Counted from the stretch's first letter, positions 20,340 to 33,736 are shown. The stretch: 64,000 bases of DNA from Silurus meridionalis (GCF_014805685.1 NC_060891.1:4402501-4466500); one strand, 5' to 3'. The notes: generated by a model from the letters alone, not told the origin. Program-made: numbers and translations.

Positions 20340-21315
20340 TTATTGTGTCCTGTACAAGAAATTATATTAGGTGTTCTATCAGAATTTATATTACTCTATA
20401 AATATATAACCCATTTGCTTTTTTATAAAAAAAAATTAATGTTTGCTTAAACTGCAATTACAATAAAAAAGTGATACCTAATCCAGAAGAGGGCGCTCTA
20501 ACACAACCTCAGGGGCTTCACTGATTCAAAGCTCAACATTCAGTGAAGTGTATGTTTTATTTATGAGGTGCTAATAGACCGACAGATGAGGTATACAAGT
20601 ATTTACTTGTCGCCTGATTTTTAAATGGGTCAAAAACCTGCACGTTGTTTATTAATAAAACATGAAGTAGGTATTGCTTAACCTCTTATAATTACAGGAA
20701 ATCATCCGGCGTAAAAAAAGAATTGGCAGTTAGTTCATTAAACATTGTTCTCAGGCCGAAATGACTTTTGACATCAAAACCCATTACACATTAATCCAGC
20801 AAATGATTCCACTTTCCCAAATGGTTCGGATATTTATTTATTTTCAGGCAGGTGTGCAGATGTAATGACCTGATACCTGTATAATTCCAGTTCTTTGGTA
20901 AAAAAATAATAATAAATGAAATAGAAATATATAACAAAATAAACCGATCTGATCAATATGTTTGATTCTCACATGCAATTTAAATCCTTTCCATATTTTC
21001 GGAAATACAAACTTTGAATAACATCCACACTTATATACAAAATATTACTATTGAAAATAGATTAAAATTGCTAATTAGATTTTAGAATATTTCATGAATT
21101 TACATTAAACCATTCCATCAAACATATATCACATTGAAACTAAAGATATTTTAGGCAAAATGAGTTTCCTCAACAGCAGATGGCCCTATGAGTCCATTTA
21201 CAGGACCGAAAGAAGAGTTTACACACTGAATGTTAAAAAAAAAGGTATTTTAAAACACATTGTAATCCTAAAAGAAGAGACATATTTCATATTTCTTTTA
21301 TACGCCCTATACAAT
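20340..21315. other. Intergenic DNA, nothing recognised
   Basis: AT-rich, no coding signal. A CCAGAAGAGGGCGCTCTAACAC patch near 20482 resembles the kind of sequence bound by CTCF (CCxxxAGGGGGCGC-like), a weak match only. Confidence 0.3.
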
Positions 21316-21317
21316 AT

Positions 21318-21650
21318 ATAAACAAAAGTTTGTGGACACCCGGCCATAAGACTGCTCTGCTTTTTGTTATATCAACCTCCACTCTTCTGGGTAGACGTTC
21401 CATTAGATTTTAAAGTGGGCTTGTGGGGATTTGGGCTCATTCAGCATGAAGTGAAGATGCCTGGAGTGCAGTAAGTGTTCCATTCTATCCCAAAGGTGTT
21501 CAGTAGGTTGGAGGTTAGAGGTCTATTTCAGAAGATCTTCCGCTCCGACCCGTGTAAACCATCTTCATGCTGAAACAGCATGAGGGTTTGTGGGAAAAAA
21601 ATACACATTAAAATTGCAGGCGTCCCAATACTTTTGGCCCAAATGCAAAT
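21318..21650 (+). mobile_element. MITE copy, orientation A, near full length
   Basis: Starts aaacaaaagtttgtggacac, continues ctccactcttctgggtagacg, ttccattagattttaaagtg, caaaggtgttcagtaggttgg and ends gcaggcgtcccaatacttttgg. Both terminal words are present. Confidence 0.7.
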
Positions 21651-22239
21651 ATAAGAATATTAAGGATAAAAGTATTTAGAGAGAATATTTACAAGAATAT
21701 TTATAATATTTCTACGTTCATTTATACTTTAAGTATATTTATTCATGAAAGGAGGAAGGATCATATTTATGAGAATATTATAAGCTAATATTTAGCTGAT
21801 ATCAAATATATAAAATACAAGGTCGATGTTAATTTGGTTTGCGTATATATTCAAGATATTGTTACTTGCTAAGATATTATTTGCAGTGTAAAGCTTTCTG
21901 TGGAGTTAATTACTTATATACTCATATTACTTATGAATAGCGTCCCCGGCCCATAACTATGGAATTCTAACGTTTTATGATTTATGACCGATTATGTACT
22001 TTTTTATTTCTTTTAGGCAACATTCCATCTGTATGTTCTATTCACATGTACACTACATTATCAAAACATCCTTTTTTTCGTCTCCAGAACTATGCAAGAC
22101 TTCGTCCTATGCTCTCTTTGGGTGACAAACAAACAAATACTTTTTGCTTCCGACCTCAGTGATTAGTGTGATGCACTTCTTTTTGAAATACAATATGTAC
22201 AAAATAGCTAAAATCATGACTAAGACCAGGACTAGTGAT

Positions 22240-22625
22240 CATATTATTATTGCCATTTTAGAATCCTCACATCAGCTTCCTGTCAGGTTTTTAATATTCT
22301 CATGCTGACGTATAAAACTCTGCATTGACCAGTTCCCCAGGATCTATCTGACATCTCACATCCCCAAACATAAACTTCACTCTTCTCCCCTTCTCAATTC
22401 AGTCTTTTATCTGTTCCTCACACTCATTTATGCTCCATAAATGACAGAGTTTTTTATTCTTATGCTCCTAAAATATGGACTTCACTTTCTGGTGACAATT
22501 TTTTTTAAACGTATATGTTCATGTGCATGCTTTTTTTTCCCCGTGCATTGTATTCACACATTGTGTTTTCTTATATAGAGTACTTTAAGAAGCTACTTTT
22601 AAAGGTGCTGTATAAAGTTTCTTCT
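22240..22625 (+). mobile_element. CR1/L2-like LINE 3' remnant
   Basis: The plus strand encodes, with breaks, ..ESSHQLPVRFLIF.., ..YKTLH..PVPQDLSD.., the SHWLPVxxRI..YKALHGLAPxYLSD region that follows the reverse transcriptase in CR1/L2-type LINEs. It ends with a tail reading gtactttaagaagctacttttaaaggtgctgtataaag. 5'-truncated and mutated. Confidence 0.6.
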
Positions 22626-23182
22626 TATAATTAATATTACAATTATTAATAATTGTCATTTCAAGGTAAGCAAAAGAGCATCACAAAATAAGGTAAACAA
22701 TTGAGAAAGATGAGCAGCAGTAGAAAACTTCATGTCTCATGTCTCTAATAAAATGGCTGGTGAAATTAAAATAGAATTGATATCTGTTGCTGGTTTTGTA
22801 CCTGACCTCAAGGTCCAGATCTGCTCCAGAGTCAGTAAAACACCCAGTATATCACAGGACACCATGCAGGCAAGTTGGAAGAAACCACAGAACCTGAAGG
22901 AAACCCAAACTGACATATTACAACACAGATAATTAACCTGGACATTAACCTGATGTTTAGATGGAACTGGGGTTGTAGAATGATTGTAGAATCCATTATG
23001 TTGCAGCATCATGGGTTTTTTCTTGTAAAGAGATGATTATATACAGTATATTGGCAATAAATATCCCTCCATCAAAAGCACTGTGTTACAGCCACAAATC
23101 TCAAACATATGTTTGAAAAAAAAAAAAAACCCAAAATGTTTAGACAAACAAAGCATTTCTTTGGCTTATCCTTTCTTGTGGA

Positions 23183-23185
<3 letters not shown>
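22626..23185. other. Intergenic DNA, nothing recognised
   Basis: No supported features; short ORFs only. Confidence 0.3.

Positions 23186-23248
<63 letters not shown>
23186..23248. repeat. (AT)n microsatellite
   Basis: About 31 AT units. Confidence 0.9.
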
Positions 23249-23250
<2 letters not shown>

Positions 23251-23772
23251 TTTTGGACAGCCCCAAGGTCTTTAGTTGAATCCAAAATATGCATTAATGT
23301 CAGAGGTGCCTAAATATTTTCTGATTAAGGTACAAACATCAAACCAGATTGAGGGTAATGGGCCAAAAGTAAATATCGCATGACGGTAAACGTTCTCGCC
23401 GACATACTTGACATTTTAATAATGACAAATGTATTCTTTCGAAACAACAGACAGTTTCCTTGATCTCTACATAGTTAGCTGTTCGTTGAGTGTCACAAAG
23501 TTTTACAAAGTTTACTGTACCTGCACCTTAAAAGACGCATTTACATAAAATAAAATTTAAAATTTAATATTTAAAAATGAAATTAAATAAAAAAAATTCT
23601 TATACATTTTAATACACTTCTTAGATATAGAATAATGAGCCAATTCAAAGGTTACTATTGGGCATCTCTGGCATAAGCTCTCCAAATATCCATGTAATCT
23701 GAATTTTTTTCATTTCTAGGTGTAATAGCTTAGCTAAATTGCCCTGGTTATAAATTAGTTTCTAGATATAAA

Positions 23773-23773
<1 letters not shown>

Positions 23774-23826
<53 letters not shown>
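23774..23826. repeat. (TG)n microsatellite
   Basis: About 25 TG units starting at tatgtgtg. Confidence 0.9.
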
Positions 23827-23827
<1 letters not shown>

Positions 23828-23829
23828 TT

Positions 23830-24595
23830 ACATGGTGCTTTGCCACTACTATGACCCCAACCAAGCTATCAAACACCCAACAATTAATTAAAAAATAAAT
23901 AAATAAAAATATAAATCAATGAATGAATGATTGAATAAAAGTTTTGTCTCCTGCCCTGTGATTGGTCTGTTCCCTATTGTGTGCATCTTTCCTCAGTACA
24001 GCCCTTAAAATATTTATCTTATTCTTTCCTTTTGTTCCGTTGCTTACAAAAACGTTTAAAAGCTTATTAATATGTCTATATGTTATATATATTATTATAG
24101 ATTATTTACCACTGATTTTACCACTAACTTTAGTAACAGTTTATTACAGATGTCCTGAATGATTCTCTGCAATGGAGTCGGGAGCCAATACATATACTAT
24201 CCATTAGCTCATGCCATGTGGGGTTGACATTTATTTTAAATAATAAAACAGTAAAAATATGTAACTCATTCATTTTCTAAAGTAGTACAAGAAATGAGAC
24301 TTTACATCATTCTGATAATATACTCACTAATTCCGTCTATATGCTAACAATCCTCATGAGATAAATATTCAAAAATCTTTCTGAAATTATCGACAGGGTT
24401 TACACTATTTATGTATCCTAATATGTACACAACATGACTGCATATTATTTGCATGCATTTTTCTTTCTCTGTGCTTATTCTTGTGCAAAGGAATGATGTT
24501 ACATGTGCATCTCTCTGTTTTTTGTCAATTGCTTTATGTGCAGTTTGGTGCATATGTTTTATGTGCGTCGTTAAAAAAGCCTATGCATTTTTATT
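23830..24595. other. Intergenic DNA, nothing recognised
   Basis: AT-rich, no coding signal. Confidence 0.3.
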
Positions 24596-24597
24596 AT

Positions 24598-24690
24598 TAA
24601 TTTTATGATTATTATTATTAATATTAATAATAATAATAATAATAATATTAATAGAAAACAACAACAACAATAATAATAATAATAATTAGT
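24598..24690. repeat. (ATT)n/(AAT)n imperfect trinucleotide patch
   Basis: Runs of ttattattaa, taataataataat and acaacaacaa, immediately before the GATA array. Confidence 0.8.
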
Positions 24691-24703
24691 TAAATGAGCA
24701 TTT

Positions 24704-25745
<1,042 letters not shown>

Positions 25746-25749
25746 TAAA

Positions 25750-26265
25750 ATGGAAAAACCATGTGTGAAAAACTAAATACACCCTTCAATCGGATTTAAA
25801 ATGCCAAGTAGCAACAAATTAAATGCCTTAGATTAACTGATCAAGTTAGCAAGAGTGAGCACTTCTATAAAAGCCCACGTTTTTAGCAGTTCCAGACTCA
25901 ACAGGCCTCAGTTATTATAATTTAATGTGAATGTTAATGAGAGTACAATTAGAAAAACACTAAACAAGTATGATTTGTTAGGAAGGATTACCAGGAGAAA
26001 GTTTTTTCTCTCAAAAGAACATGGCAGCATGGCTTATGTTTGTAATAATGCATCTGAACAAATCAAAGACTTCTGGAGCAATGATGGGGTTATGATTTGG
26101 GCTTGTTCAATCCTCAATGAACCAATATTGTAAAATGGAGCCCAAAATTCCTCCACAATAACATGAGAGACTGATACAGCAATACTTCAAATTAAAGCTA
26201 ATAAAGATGGCTTTACAAGCTAATCATAAAGTGTACTTAGTTTTTCCACACATGGCTTCCTCATT
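25750..26265 (+). mobile_element. Tc1-like element with readable terminal repeats and an internally deleted transposase
   Basis: Left end aaaaccatgtgtgaaaaactaaatac (25754-25779) and right end ..acttagtttttccacacatggc (about 26234-26255) are inverted copies. Between them the plus strand encodes NVNESTIRKTLNKYDLLGR, an N-terminal helix-turn-helix of Tc1 transposases, then FLSKEHGSMAY and FWSNDGVMIWACS, the second matching the SVMxWGC block before the second catalytic Asp. The DDE core and most of the middle are missing. About 510 bp against roughly 1.3-1.6 kb for a whole element. Confidence 0.8.
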
Positions 26266-26269
26266 TTTT

Positions 26270-26515
26270 GTTTTAATTTTGTTTAGGAACTAATAAAGAA
26301 ACAGTCAAATGTGTTATGTATTGTTCATCTGAGGTTGCATTGAAAGTCTTACTGATCATTTGTCATTCTTGCATCTGTGATCCTGTAGTTAATAAGTTTA
26401 GAAACATACAGAAAACTCACATTTCTGGACCAGAATGCATTACTGCTTAATTGGTTAAATCTTTCAATATGGCCTATTCACACTGGGATCCAGAACTGGT
26501 GCATTCATCAACTTG
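26270..26515. other. Intergenic DNA, nothing recognised
   Basis: No supported feature. Confidence 0.3.

Positions 26516-26518
<3 letters not shown>

Positions 26519-26553
<35 letters not shown>
26519..26553. repeat. (CA)n microsatellite
   Basis: About 17 CA units with one CG variant. Confidence 0.9.
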
Positions 26554-26560
<7 letters not shown>

Positions 26561-27029
26561 TATGAGCCCAAAACCTTCATTTCAACTTGAATTAATTCAA
26601 TCAATGTACTATTGCAGATGACAGTGCACCCATTGCATTCCATGCATTAATACAAAAATACTCCAGTAAAGGTTAAAGTGCTCCCTTTAAACATTCTCTT
26701 GTGTAAAAGTACAAAACATTTTGCCTTCTAATGCACTTCCGTACTGTCCACCACTGAGAACAGTCCTGTTTTCTAGCTTTCATGCGCCACATGCAAATCT
26801 GGAATTTTTGTCCCAGATTAGAATATGTGAGTTTTCTAAAAAGTTATTGCCTCAACCAGGAAAAAGTCGGTTGGTATGTCAGCATTATACGGTATATGCT
26901 CATTTAAAGATCTTGTCACAATCGTTTAAAACAATGAGACAATGTGAATTATAGGATACACAAATGATTCTAATGTTTGTGTTGTGTTGTGTGAATGTAC
27001 TATGGCTTTGCCTGCATATATTGCTTTAT

Positions 27030-27215
27030 ATGGGGAGGTGATAGCTCAGCGGTTAAGGCTCTGGATTACTCATCAGAAGGTCTGGGATTTTAGCCCTGGT
27101 ATCGCAAGACTGCGACACTTGGGGCCCTTGAGCAAGGCCCTTAACCCTCTGTGCTGTAACATGGCTGACTCTGCGCTCTTGACCCCAGCTTCCTACATCA
27201 CTGCGATATGAGAAC
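27030..27215 (+). mobile_element. tRNA-derived SINE (plus)
   Basis: Starts with a tRNA-like 5' part: A-box-like tagctcagcggttaagg and a degenerate B box in aaggtctgggattttagccc. It then has the stretch cacttggggcccttgagcaaggcccttaaccctctgtgctgt, shared in reverse with the SINE at 33737-33915. Internal Pol III promoter elements are known to drive such SINEs. Not a functional tRNA: no cloverleaf beyond the boxes. Confidence 0.8.
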
Positions 27216-27690
27216 ATGTAACAATTTCCCAATAGGATAAATAGAGTATTCTAAATAAAAATAATAATAATGTGTGTATGCGTGTTGTTGTATTGACCAA
27301 CATTGCTGAGGAACGAGGAAGTGGATTGTCATAAGTCATAAGTAAATAAAATGTTAATTGATTTATACAAGTAATAACCAAATATAAAATTAATCAAAAC
27401 ACTGATCCATGGAACAGCGAACCATGAAAGACGTGTCGTGACACGTGATTAGGTCATGTGATGTGCAGGACCTGATGGGAAATAAAAGTGTAATATAGAC
27501 ACTTAGATTACTTTAAGTTTTTGCGTATAATCTATAAAAAATGAACAAAATTCTGTAACCTGTAAATTTTTTTAGTCATTAGGTGCTGGCTTGGTCAGTG
27601 TGTGGTTTTTTTGGGCTTAGTAAAGTATGCAGCTGAGCAGAGACACTGCACTAAGCACTTGTTCGTATGTGATGCCAAGCATTATCCAAC
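27216..27690. other. Intergenic DNA, nothing recognised
   Basis: AT-rich; an acgtgtcgtgacacgtgatt palindromic patch lies at 27430-27450 (two CACGTG-like E-boxes). Confidence 0.3.
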
Positions 27691-28600
27691 AGGCAATCAT
27701 TTTTAGGAGGGGGAGTAGGTGGGGCGGGTGGAGAGGACAGAAAAGGGAAATGTGTTATAATTGCTGTCAGTGAAGCATAGTCTCCATACAAAATGCATTA
27801 GTTTGCCTTGACACAATAATTACCTGTTTTTGCAGATGTTTTGTGGCATTGTTGTGCAAACAGTTTAGCGGGGAGTAATTACAGGAAAGCGAGCTGAAAA
27901 TAAAATAAGTGGGAGGTTTCTTGCAGATTCACCTTCATTCATGCAGAGAAAAAGCGATGCGATGCAGCTGGAGAAAATGGAGCTCGAGGCAAAAGGATCA
28001 TCCTAACAAAGTTATAATCGGCCCATTCCTGGGTCCGACCCCCTCGTGCTATTTTTTTTTTCTTTCTGAAACACACACACGTTTTTATCATCCTCGACGC
28101 GTTACGTTCTGCGACACTGCAAGTTACGAGAGTTGTTTTTTTTTTTTCCCCACTGAAGCAGCACAAAGTCATGAAATCAGGAAGATGAAGAAATTACACA
28201 TTATACATTTCAACAAGTGATAATGGACTATTTGTTTTTGTTTGTTGCTTTCATGCTTATTTGTGTAAATCATAGGTGCTTCGCTCACACACTCACAGTT
28301 TCGCAGAATTAATTTTTTTTTTGTAGGATAATTGAAGGGCACGCAAACGTTTTGTTTTTTTAGACGGCGCTGGATGGCGAGCAACCTCTTTGTTCTAGGA
28401 TTGCTCTTAATGATAGGATATACAGTAGACTGCATATTTTCAGTATTTCCAGTGTTTCTCGTGTTGGCTGGCAGATTCATGTAATGATTATATAATTTAT
28501 ATTTATATTATATTTATTTCGAATTTTAATGGGAAGCAGTTGTAAAATATACGACGTTATTTCTGGTGTACTAAAATGGTGCACGTGCTTCGAATTCCAT
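27691..28600. other. Unique, more GC-balanced non-coding stretch
   Basis: No repeat family or coding block recognised. Base composition is less AT-biased than the flanks and the sequence looks unique, so it is a candidate for conserved regulatory DNA, which only alignment could show. ORFs at 27909-28220 and 28169-28480 lack recognisable features. Confidence 0.3.
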
Positions 28601-29100
28601 GGTCAAGCAAAACAATGGAATATTCGAGTCCTGCATGGATGAAATTGTAAACCATAACAACGACGTGAAAGATAATGTTGCGTTTATCTCACCTCAAAAT
28701 AATGTGCCAGCCTTGTTGTCTGGGGTGGAAAAAGCACCAGAAACATTTGCACACACGTTTAAAGGTATAACATTCATAATAAATGTTTTTATTGTAAAAT
28801 AAATGATCTGCTGACTGCCAAAACTAGTCTATTGATTTTTATCTATTTTTTTAAATGTCAACTAATCCTTCTACAAACTGGACGAAATTGTAACTGTTAC
28901 ACATATGTTAATAGACTACTAGATGTTTGGACTATGTTGAGTGCTCTGGAAGTGTCCTGGAACAATGTGGAGCCATTAATAAAAAAAAATACCTTCCCAT
29001 TCTGTGCTCTTCTATAAGGGAACTTTTACCTTAAGTTCTTGTCCTGCATTTGCATGATTGTGTTAAGAACTAGAACGTGATTGGCTGATTACTCATAGTC
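28601..29100. other. Intergenic DNA, nothing recognised
   Basis: A 67-codon ORF starting at 28599 has no recognisable motif. A gtgattggctgattactc phrase at 29068 resembles the short repeat at 4.8 and 6.8 kb. Confidence 0.3.
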
Positions 29101-29109
29101 AGAAACACA

Positions 29110-29635
29110 AGGTGGTATCAAAAAGTTCAAAAAACCCCCTGTAAATGGCGAAACCGTTCGGCAACTTGTGCATAATGATCGTCGGAAAACAATCCACGTG
29201 ATCTCACTTCCGCATCCACTCGCGAGGTTTGGCTCCTGGGGACTTCGCTCTCTTCCCGAAGATGAAGATCCAGCTCAAGGGTCGCCGTTTTGCCACAATT
29301 GCTAGTGCGAATCGCAGAAAATGTCAAGTCAAGTCAAGTCAAGTGGCCATCACCTCAACCACTGAGCTACCACTACCCAGCTGTGCCGCAGTCACTGGAC
29401 GTAATGAACCAACATGGCTTCCTTTCAATACTTCAACACCATGTAATTCTCTCTGGACTGCGGCTAATTGGACTTGACTTGACTTGTTTGACACGCTTTG
29501 AAAATAAGACTTCGGATAAAATTCCAGAAGTGGCAGGAACGCTGGGAGCGCTGTATTGTATTGTATTGATAGTGTGTAAAGGTACTGTAGATAAATAATG
29601 AGAGAGCTAGTCTTATAACTTTTTGAAACCACCTC
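29110..29635 (+). mobile_element. Mariner-like element, internally rearranged
   Basis: Termini AGGTGGTATCAAAAAGTT (29110-29127) and its inverse aactttttgaaaccacct (29618-29635) match at 17 of 18 positions. Inside, the plus strand encodes VRQLVHNDRRKTIH, then the C-terminal mariner block APGDFALFPKMKIQLKGRRF, and, after an interruption, FQKWQERWERCI, the usual end of a mariner transposase. The N-terminal and catalytic parts are largely missing. About 525 bp against roughly 1.3 kb for an intact mariner. Confidence 0.8.
29323..29486. mobile_element. Nested insertion with (TCAAG)n inverted ends inside the mariner
   Basis: The block begins gtcaagtcaagtcaagtcaag and ends ggacttgacttgacttg, so its ends are inverted TCAAG repeats. 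It separates the mariner GRRF block from the mariner FQKW block. TCAAGTCAAG-starting short repeats are common in fish genomes. The class is unknown. Confidence 0.6.
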
Positions 29636-29639
29636 ATAC

Positions 29640-29960
29640 AGGAATTCTTAATAAAGTGATTATGGATGACGTGGCATAAGATTTGCACACAACACTGTTT
29701 ATCGTTGACTGAAATGTATTACTTATGGTTGTAAGATTCGATTTTTTTGGCTCCAGTCTCTTTAATGTATCCAAAGCTTTGCTCACATGTCAATATTAGG
29801 CATCTGTGGTGGTGAAAACTTTTTATAATTTAAATCTCAAGATTACTGTGGATGGTTAACACTTGGGAAGCATAAGGATGGATTTGGATTTCTTTTACTT
29901 TTTCAATATGCCATGAACAGTTTTGCATTCAAGTCCCCACCAGTGAACAGTTCCTCATCA
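29640..29960. other. Intergenic DNA, nothing recognised
   Basis: No supported feature. Confidence 0.3.
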
Positions 29961-29964
29961 ATGA

Positions 29965-30228
29965 TAGAAATATAATGAATGAGTATTCTGTGTTGAGGAT
30001 GAGGATGGGTTTCCTTTTTGAGTCTGGTTACTCTCAAGATTTATTACTCATGCCATCTCAGGGAGTTTTGCCACTAGATTGCTCATCGGGGCTAAAAGAA
30101 ATTATAAGGAACAAACTTATAGGCAATAAACCTACAGTTTCTTTAATACAACCTTATAACCACTTCATCTCTGTAAAGCTGCTTTCAGACAATGTCCATT
30201 GTAAAAATCTATTGAATTGAACTTGTTC
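29965..30228 (+). mobile_element. CR1/L2-like LINE 3' tail copy
   Basis: Shows gaggatgaggatgggtttcc, gagtctggttactctcaaga, atgccatctcagggagtttt, ctcatcggggctaaaagaaa and gtaaagctgctttcagacaatgtcc, the same ordered blocks as at 5.05 kb, 44.2 kb (reverse) and 56.8 kb. Confidence 0.65.
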
Positions 30229-30229
30229 G

Positions 30230-32030
30230 CTCGTCAAAATAAACTTATTGGAATAAAATGTATGAATTCAAAATGTATAATCGTAATATATCTAATCTAA
30301 TGTTACATTGAATTCAATCATGTGCAGCAAGCTGAGCAAAATCCTGAATACTCCACCATTCCACTGTAGGACGTAAACATTTCGATATGGCAATACCTAT
30401 GGCATATGTCCTTACCTTAAAGTTGCCATGTAGAATATAATTGCCCGATCATTGTCCCTTTCTTTTTGAAAGCGTTGTCCTCCCTCTCTCCAGGCTTTCT
30501 GATGTGCACTCACACGTCACCTCTTTTTTTTTTTTTGATGTGGCCTTTCCTCTACCTTTTTCACATCCTTCAAGTGCCTCCCATTGATGTTTTATCTTTG
30601 ATAATGTTGAGTAGGCTCCTGTGGGCCGCAGGGCTTAGAGGCAGGGAGGGGCGGTCCCCCCACTGAGGAGCTGAAGGTCTTTGGGGTCCCGCCATGCGCT
30701 GATCGAGGTGAGTCTTGAGCGGCCACTTGGGGTGTTCAGTGGTGGCCGCTGCGGGCTGGGTGGCTTTTGAAGTGAAAGATCTTAAGGGTATGAAACAAAA
30801 AAATGCGGATGGATTCATTTGCCTACGGGGGGAAAGAAAGCGGCGTTGCCAGGAGGGTGGTCTTTAGGAAGAGTGGAGGTGCCGGGTTACCGGGGAGCCA
30901 GAAAAAAGGAGCCTTTAATCCGAGCATGTCTTGTAGGTCAGGCAAAGTTCGTGGGATGAGCAAAGGGCAAGCCAAAGGTTGTGCTGATTTATTCAGTGCC
31001 ACATAGGGCAAGCATTTTTACCTGAGAGAGGGAGAGAGAGAATGAATAGAGAGATGACATATTCAAAAAGAAACACAAATTTGTAAAAAGTATAAAAAAT
31101 ATAATCAGAAATCCCATAATAGAATTGTGTATGAGGTTCTGAGGAGAAAAAAATGCCCATGTTTATTGACACAAGAGTTTATTACTCTTAGGCGGTCGCC
31201 AATCTACAACCCCACATTTGGAACAATGCCAGAGACATACTTAAAATTGTTTAATATAAAAAATATATATATTTTACTCACATCATATCCATACTTGATA
31301 ATTAAGGTTAGCTTTCAAACTAAAATTTCCCTTAGTTATTAATAGAGTTTGAGGCACCGATAGTTGATTGCCGGAAATATATCTATTAGCAAAAAAACAT
31401 ATCCATATTTTTTTCCGGCTTCCAGTCCGCTGTCATTAGGAGAGCGGCCTCTAGGGGTGAATCACTGACGCCATGTGCTGTTTGTTTTTACACATAAGAC
31501 TGCGTGCTGCACGGAGAGCGATATATTACATTTATTATTTACAATTTATTAATGAATCATATTTATGAAATTATATATTTTTGAATATATTTGTGTGTTT
31601 GTGTAACCTAGCTCTCGGTACTGGTAAAATCGATCGACCTCTAGTTATTAATATAGTATAATATTTTGTTATATTCACCGACCAACCATTAGGGTTGCAT
31701 TAGGGGGCATAATAAATACATTTAAATTCATAATAAAATCTACACAATAATACTGGTAGTCCCTCCGGCCATGTCGTTTTCTGTTACAGACCGACACGAA
31801 CCCCTTTTACAGAAAGGAAATGTTATGTGGCCCTCACAGAAAAAAGTTTGGGGACCCCTGATTTATTAGATGTCATCTATTTTCAAGTATATTTTTCAAT
31901 GTCTATAGGCATATAAACAGTTTTTTCCTTTGCTGAAATGTAAATGAATCTGTTGCAAATAAAAACACAGAGCAAAAGGGATACTATTGAAGGCAGGAAC
32001 GAGGGATGATTATTATTCATTATGGTATTG
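30230..32030. other. Intergenic DNA, no supported gene
   Basis: Contains a GC-rich patch at 30600-30980 without coding signal, a GAGA run near 31025, and at 31828-31851 a single hAT-type end (aagtttggggacccctg) whose partner was not found. Confidence 0.3.
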
Positions 32031-33105
32031 ATAGTACATGAACATACTTCTTTTGTCATTTAAACAAACGGGCTCAGCTGTCGCTGGCCTGCCCAGTGCC
32101 TCGTTCAAACATTCTATCAGGATGGAGAAAAAGAACGAGCGCTGGCGGTATAAAGGAATCCCTCTGTGTTTGGTCCTTCTGTGAGCTTTTTGTTAAAGAG
32201 CATGCCTCAGGCTGATGGAGAGACAGAGAAATGGAAAGAGAGAGAGAGAGAGGCTAGTAACTTAGCGTCTCTGTCATTGCCAAAACTAAACTCTCTGCTG
32301 CCTAACCCCCGTCAACATGCTGTCCTGTCTGACCTTTGTGAGCCTCTCTGGAAAAAGAAAGAGCGAGAGAAAGAAAGAGGAAAAGAGACCGAAGGGATTA
32401 GGATAAGTGCTGATAGCCACCAGCTTCTTTTCTCCTGGCTTCTGCCTCAGTGTATTAACCCTCAGCATTCTGCAGGACTCTTTCATTCACCCAGGGCTTT
32501 GATGCATATGTTCTGAAGGTGGCTGCAGAGACTCAAGCACAGTGGCAGATGGTGGACCTTCAGGCTTCTGCTGGTCAGGCTGGTGTTCATTTCCGAAGGT
32601 TTTTTTCCTGCCAGTGCATCAAATAAAGACTCAGCAGTGCAGAAGACCTTCCCCTACTGCACGAAATGCCCTCGGTACATCAACTTCCATCTAAAGATAA
32701 GCCCTATCTAACGTGACGCTTCACTAATCGTATGGTTTCTTGATTAAAATACATTCGAAGCTTTTTTTTTGGGGTCCAGTTTTTTTTATTGTCCTTGTCC
32801 GTTATAGGATTTTATCTCGAAAATTGCTCCGACGATTGTGAAAAAGCCTCGCACTATGAAAGTCGCTTGCAAAAGCCAAGTACTTTTGGGAGACGGGACC
32901 CAAAATAAGTTTTATTTATTACATTTAAAAAAAACCCGGAAATCTAATTTAAAGCGGGCAAGGTGAAGCGTGGTGGAGGAGAAACGCAGCGGCGAGGGCT
33001 GATGGTAGTGGAGGGGCATGGGTGATGAACATTGCCTGTCCTTGAGATTGATCTCCCCCACTTCCCTCAGGACTCTATTTCGCCATTCGTCCTCTAAATC
33101 ATGGC
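32031..33105. other. Unique non-coding stretch, candidate conserved element
   Basis: About 32050-32760 and 32940-33090 are GC-balanced and free of recognised repeats. The 116-codon ORF at 32166 is rich in KER runs derived from GAGA/AAAGAGA sequence and shows no domain. Confidence 0.3.
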
Positions 33106-33107
33106 AG

Positions 33108-33150
33108 CAAAAAAAAAAAAAAAAAACACACACACACAGACACACACATG
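33108..33150. repeat. A-run followed by (CA)n
   Basis: An 18-bp A run passes into about 10 CA units with one GA variant. Confidence 0.85.
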
Positions 33151-33553
33151 GACAATTAGAATTAGTGCCCAGCTTCAAGATGCTTGCAGGTATAGGCCAG
33201 CTGTCACTGGTTTCAGATTGAGTGTGCTGCCCAACACTTTGGCAGAAGGTGACAAGAAACTGGCGCTCGTCTTCTTTCCCATCCTTTCATCCATTTTTTC
33301 TTAATGTTTCACGGCGACGAACAAAACGGACAGATGGGGAGGCCTCGCTGCCCTGATGTTTGAATTCTAATTATATTAGTCCCTGGCCCTGCGAGTATCC
33401 GTGATGAATGTTTACTTAGCTACTGATTTATAATCATTTAGATAACACCTGTTTCAGAGAGGTGGGGAAAAAAAATCCAGCGGGTCAGGGGGCCAGTCGT
33501 GAAGAGAGCTGAAAGACTTCCTCGGACGTGAACAGTATTGTTGGTGTCCCTCC

Positions 33554-33554
<1 letters not shown>

Positions 33555-33587
<33 letters not shown>
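33555..33587. repeat. Poly-A run
   Basis: About 30 adenines in a row. No LINE or SINE body was recognised immediately upstream, so a retroposon tail is not proven. Confidence 0.8.
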
Positions 33588-33588
<1 letters not shown>

Positions 33589-33736
33589 AACAGAAGCTAT
33601 GATTTTCTCTGAAATAACTTGAAACAGGCAAAAGTAATTGGCAGCCTTCATTTTTTATTCCATATTTAATAAAAAAATTGTGATTCAATTAAATATAATT
33701 TAAATCGTAGTTATGAAATTTGCACGTACAGAAATT

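Noticed and set aside
20480..20505. CTCF-like site (ccagaagagggcgctc)
   Set aside because: Single partial match without other support.
27030..27110. Possible tRNA gene
   Set aside because: A- and B-box-like words are present but no acceptor stem pairs and a SINE body follows.
31828..31851. hAT-type end aagtttggggacccctg
   Set aside because: Only one end seen; no matching CAGGGGTCCCC partner or target duplication found, so no element is called.
32166..32516. 116-codon ORF rich in KER
   Set aside because: Charge runs come from GAGA and AAAGAGAG simple sequence; no domain.
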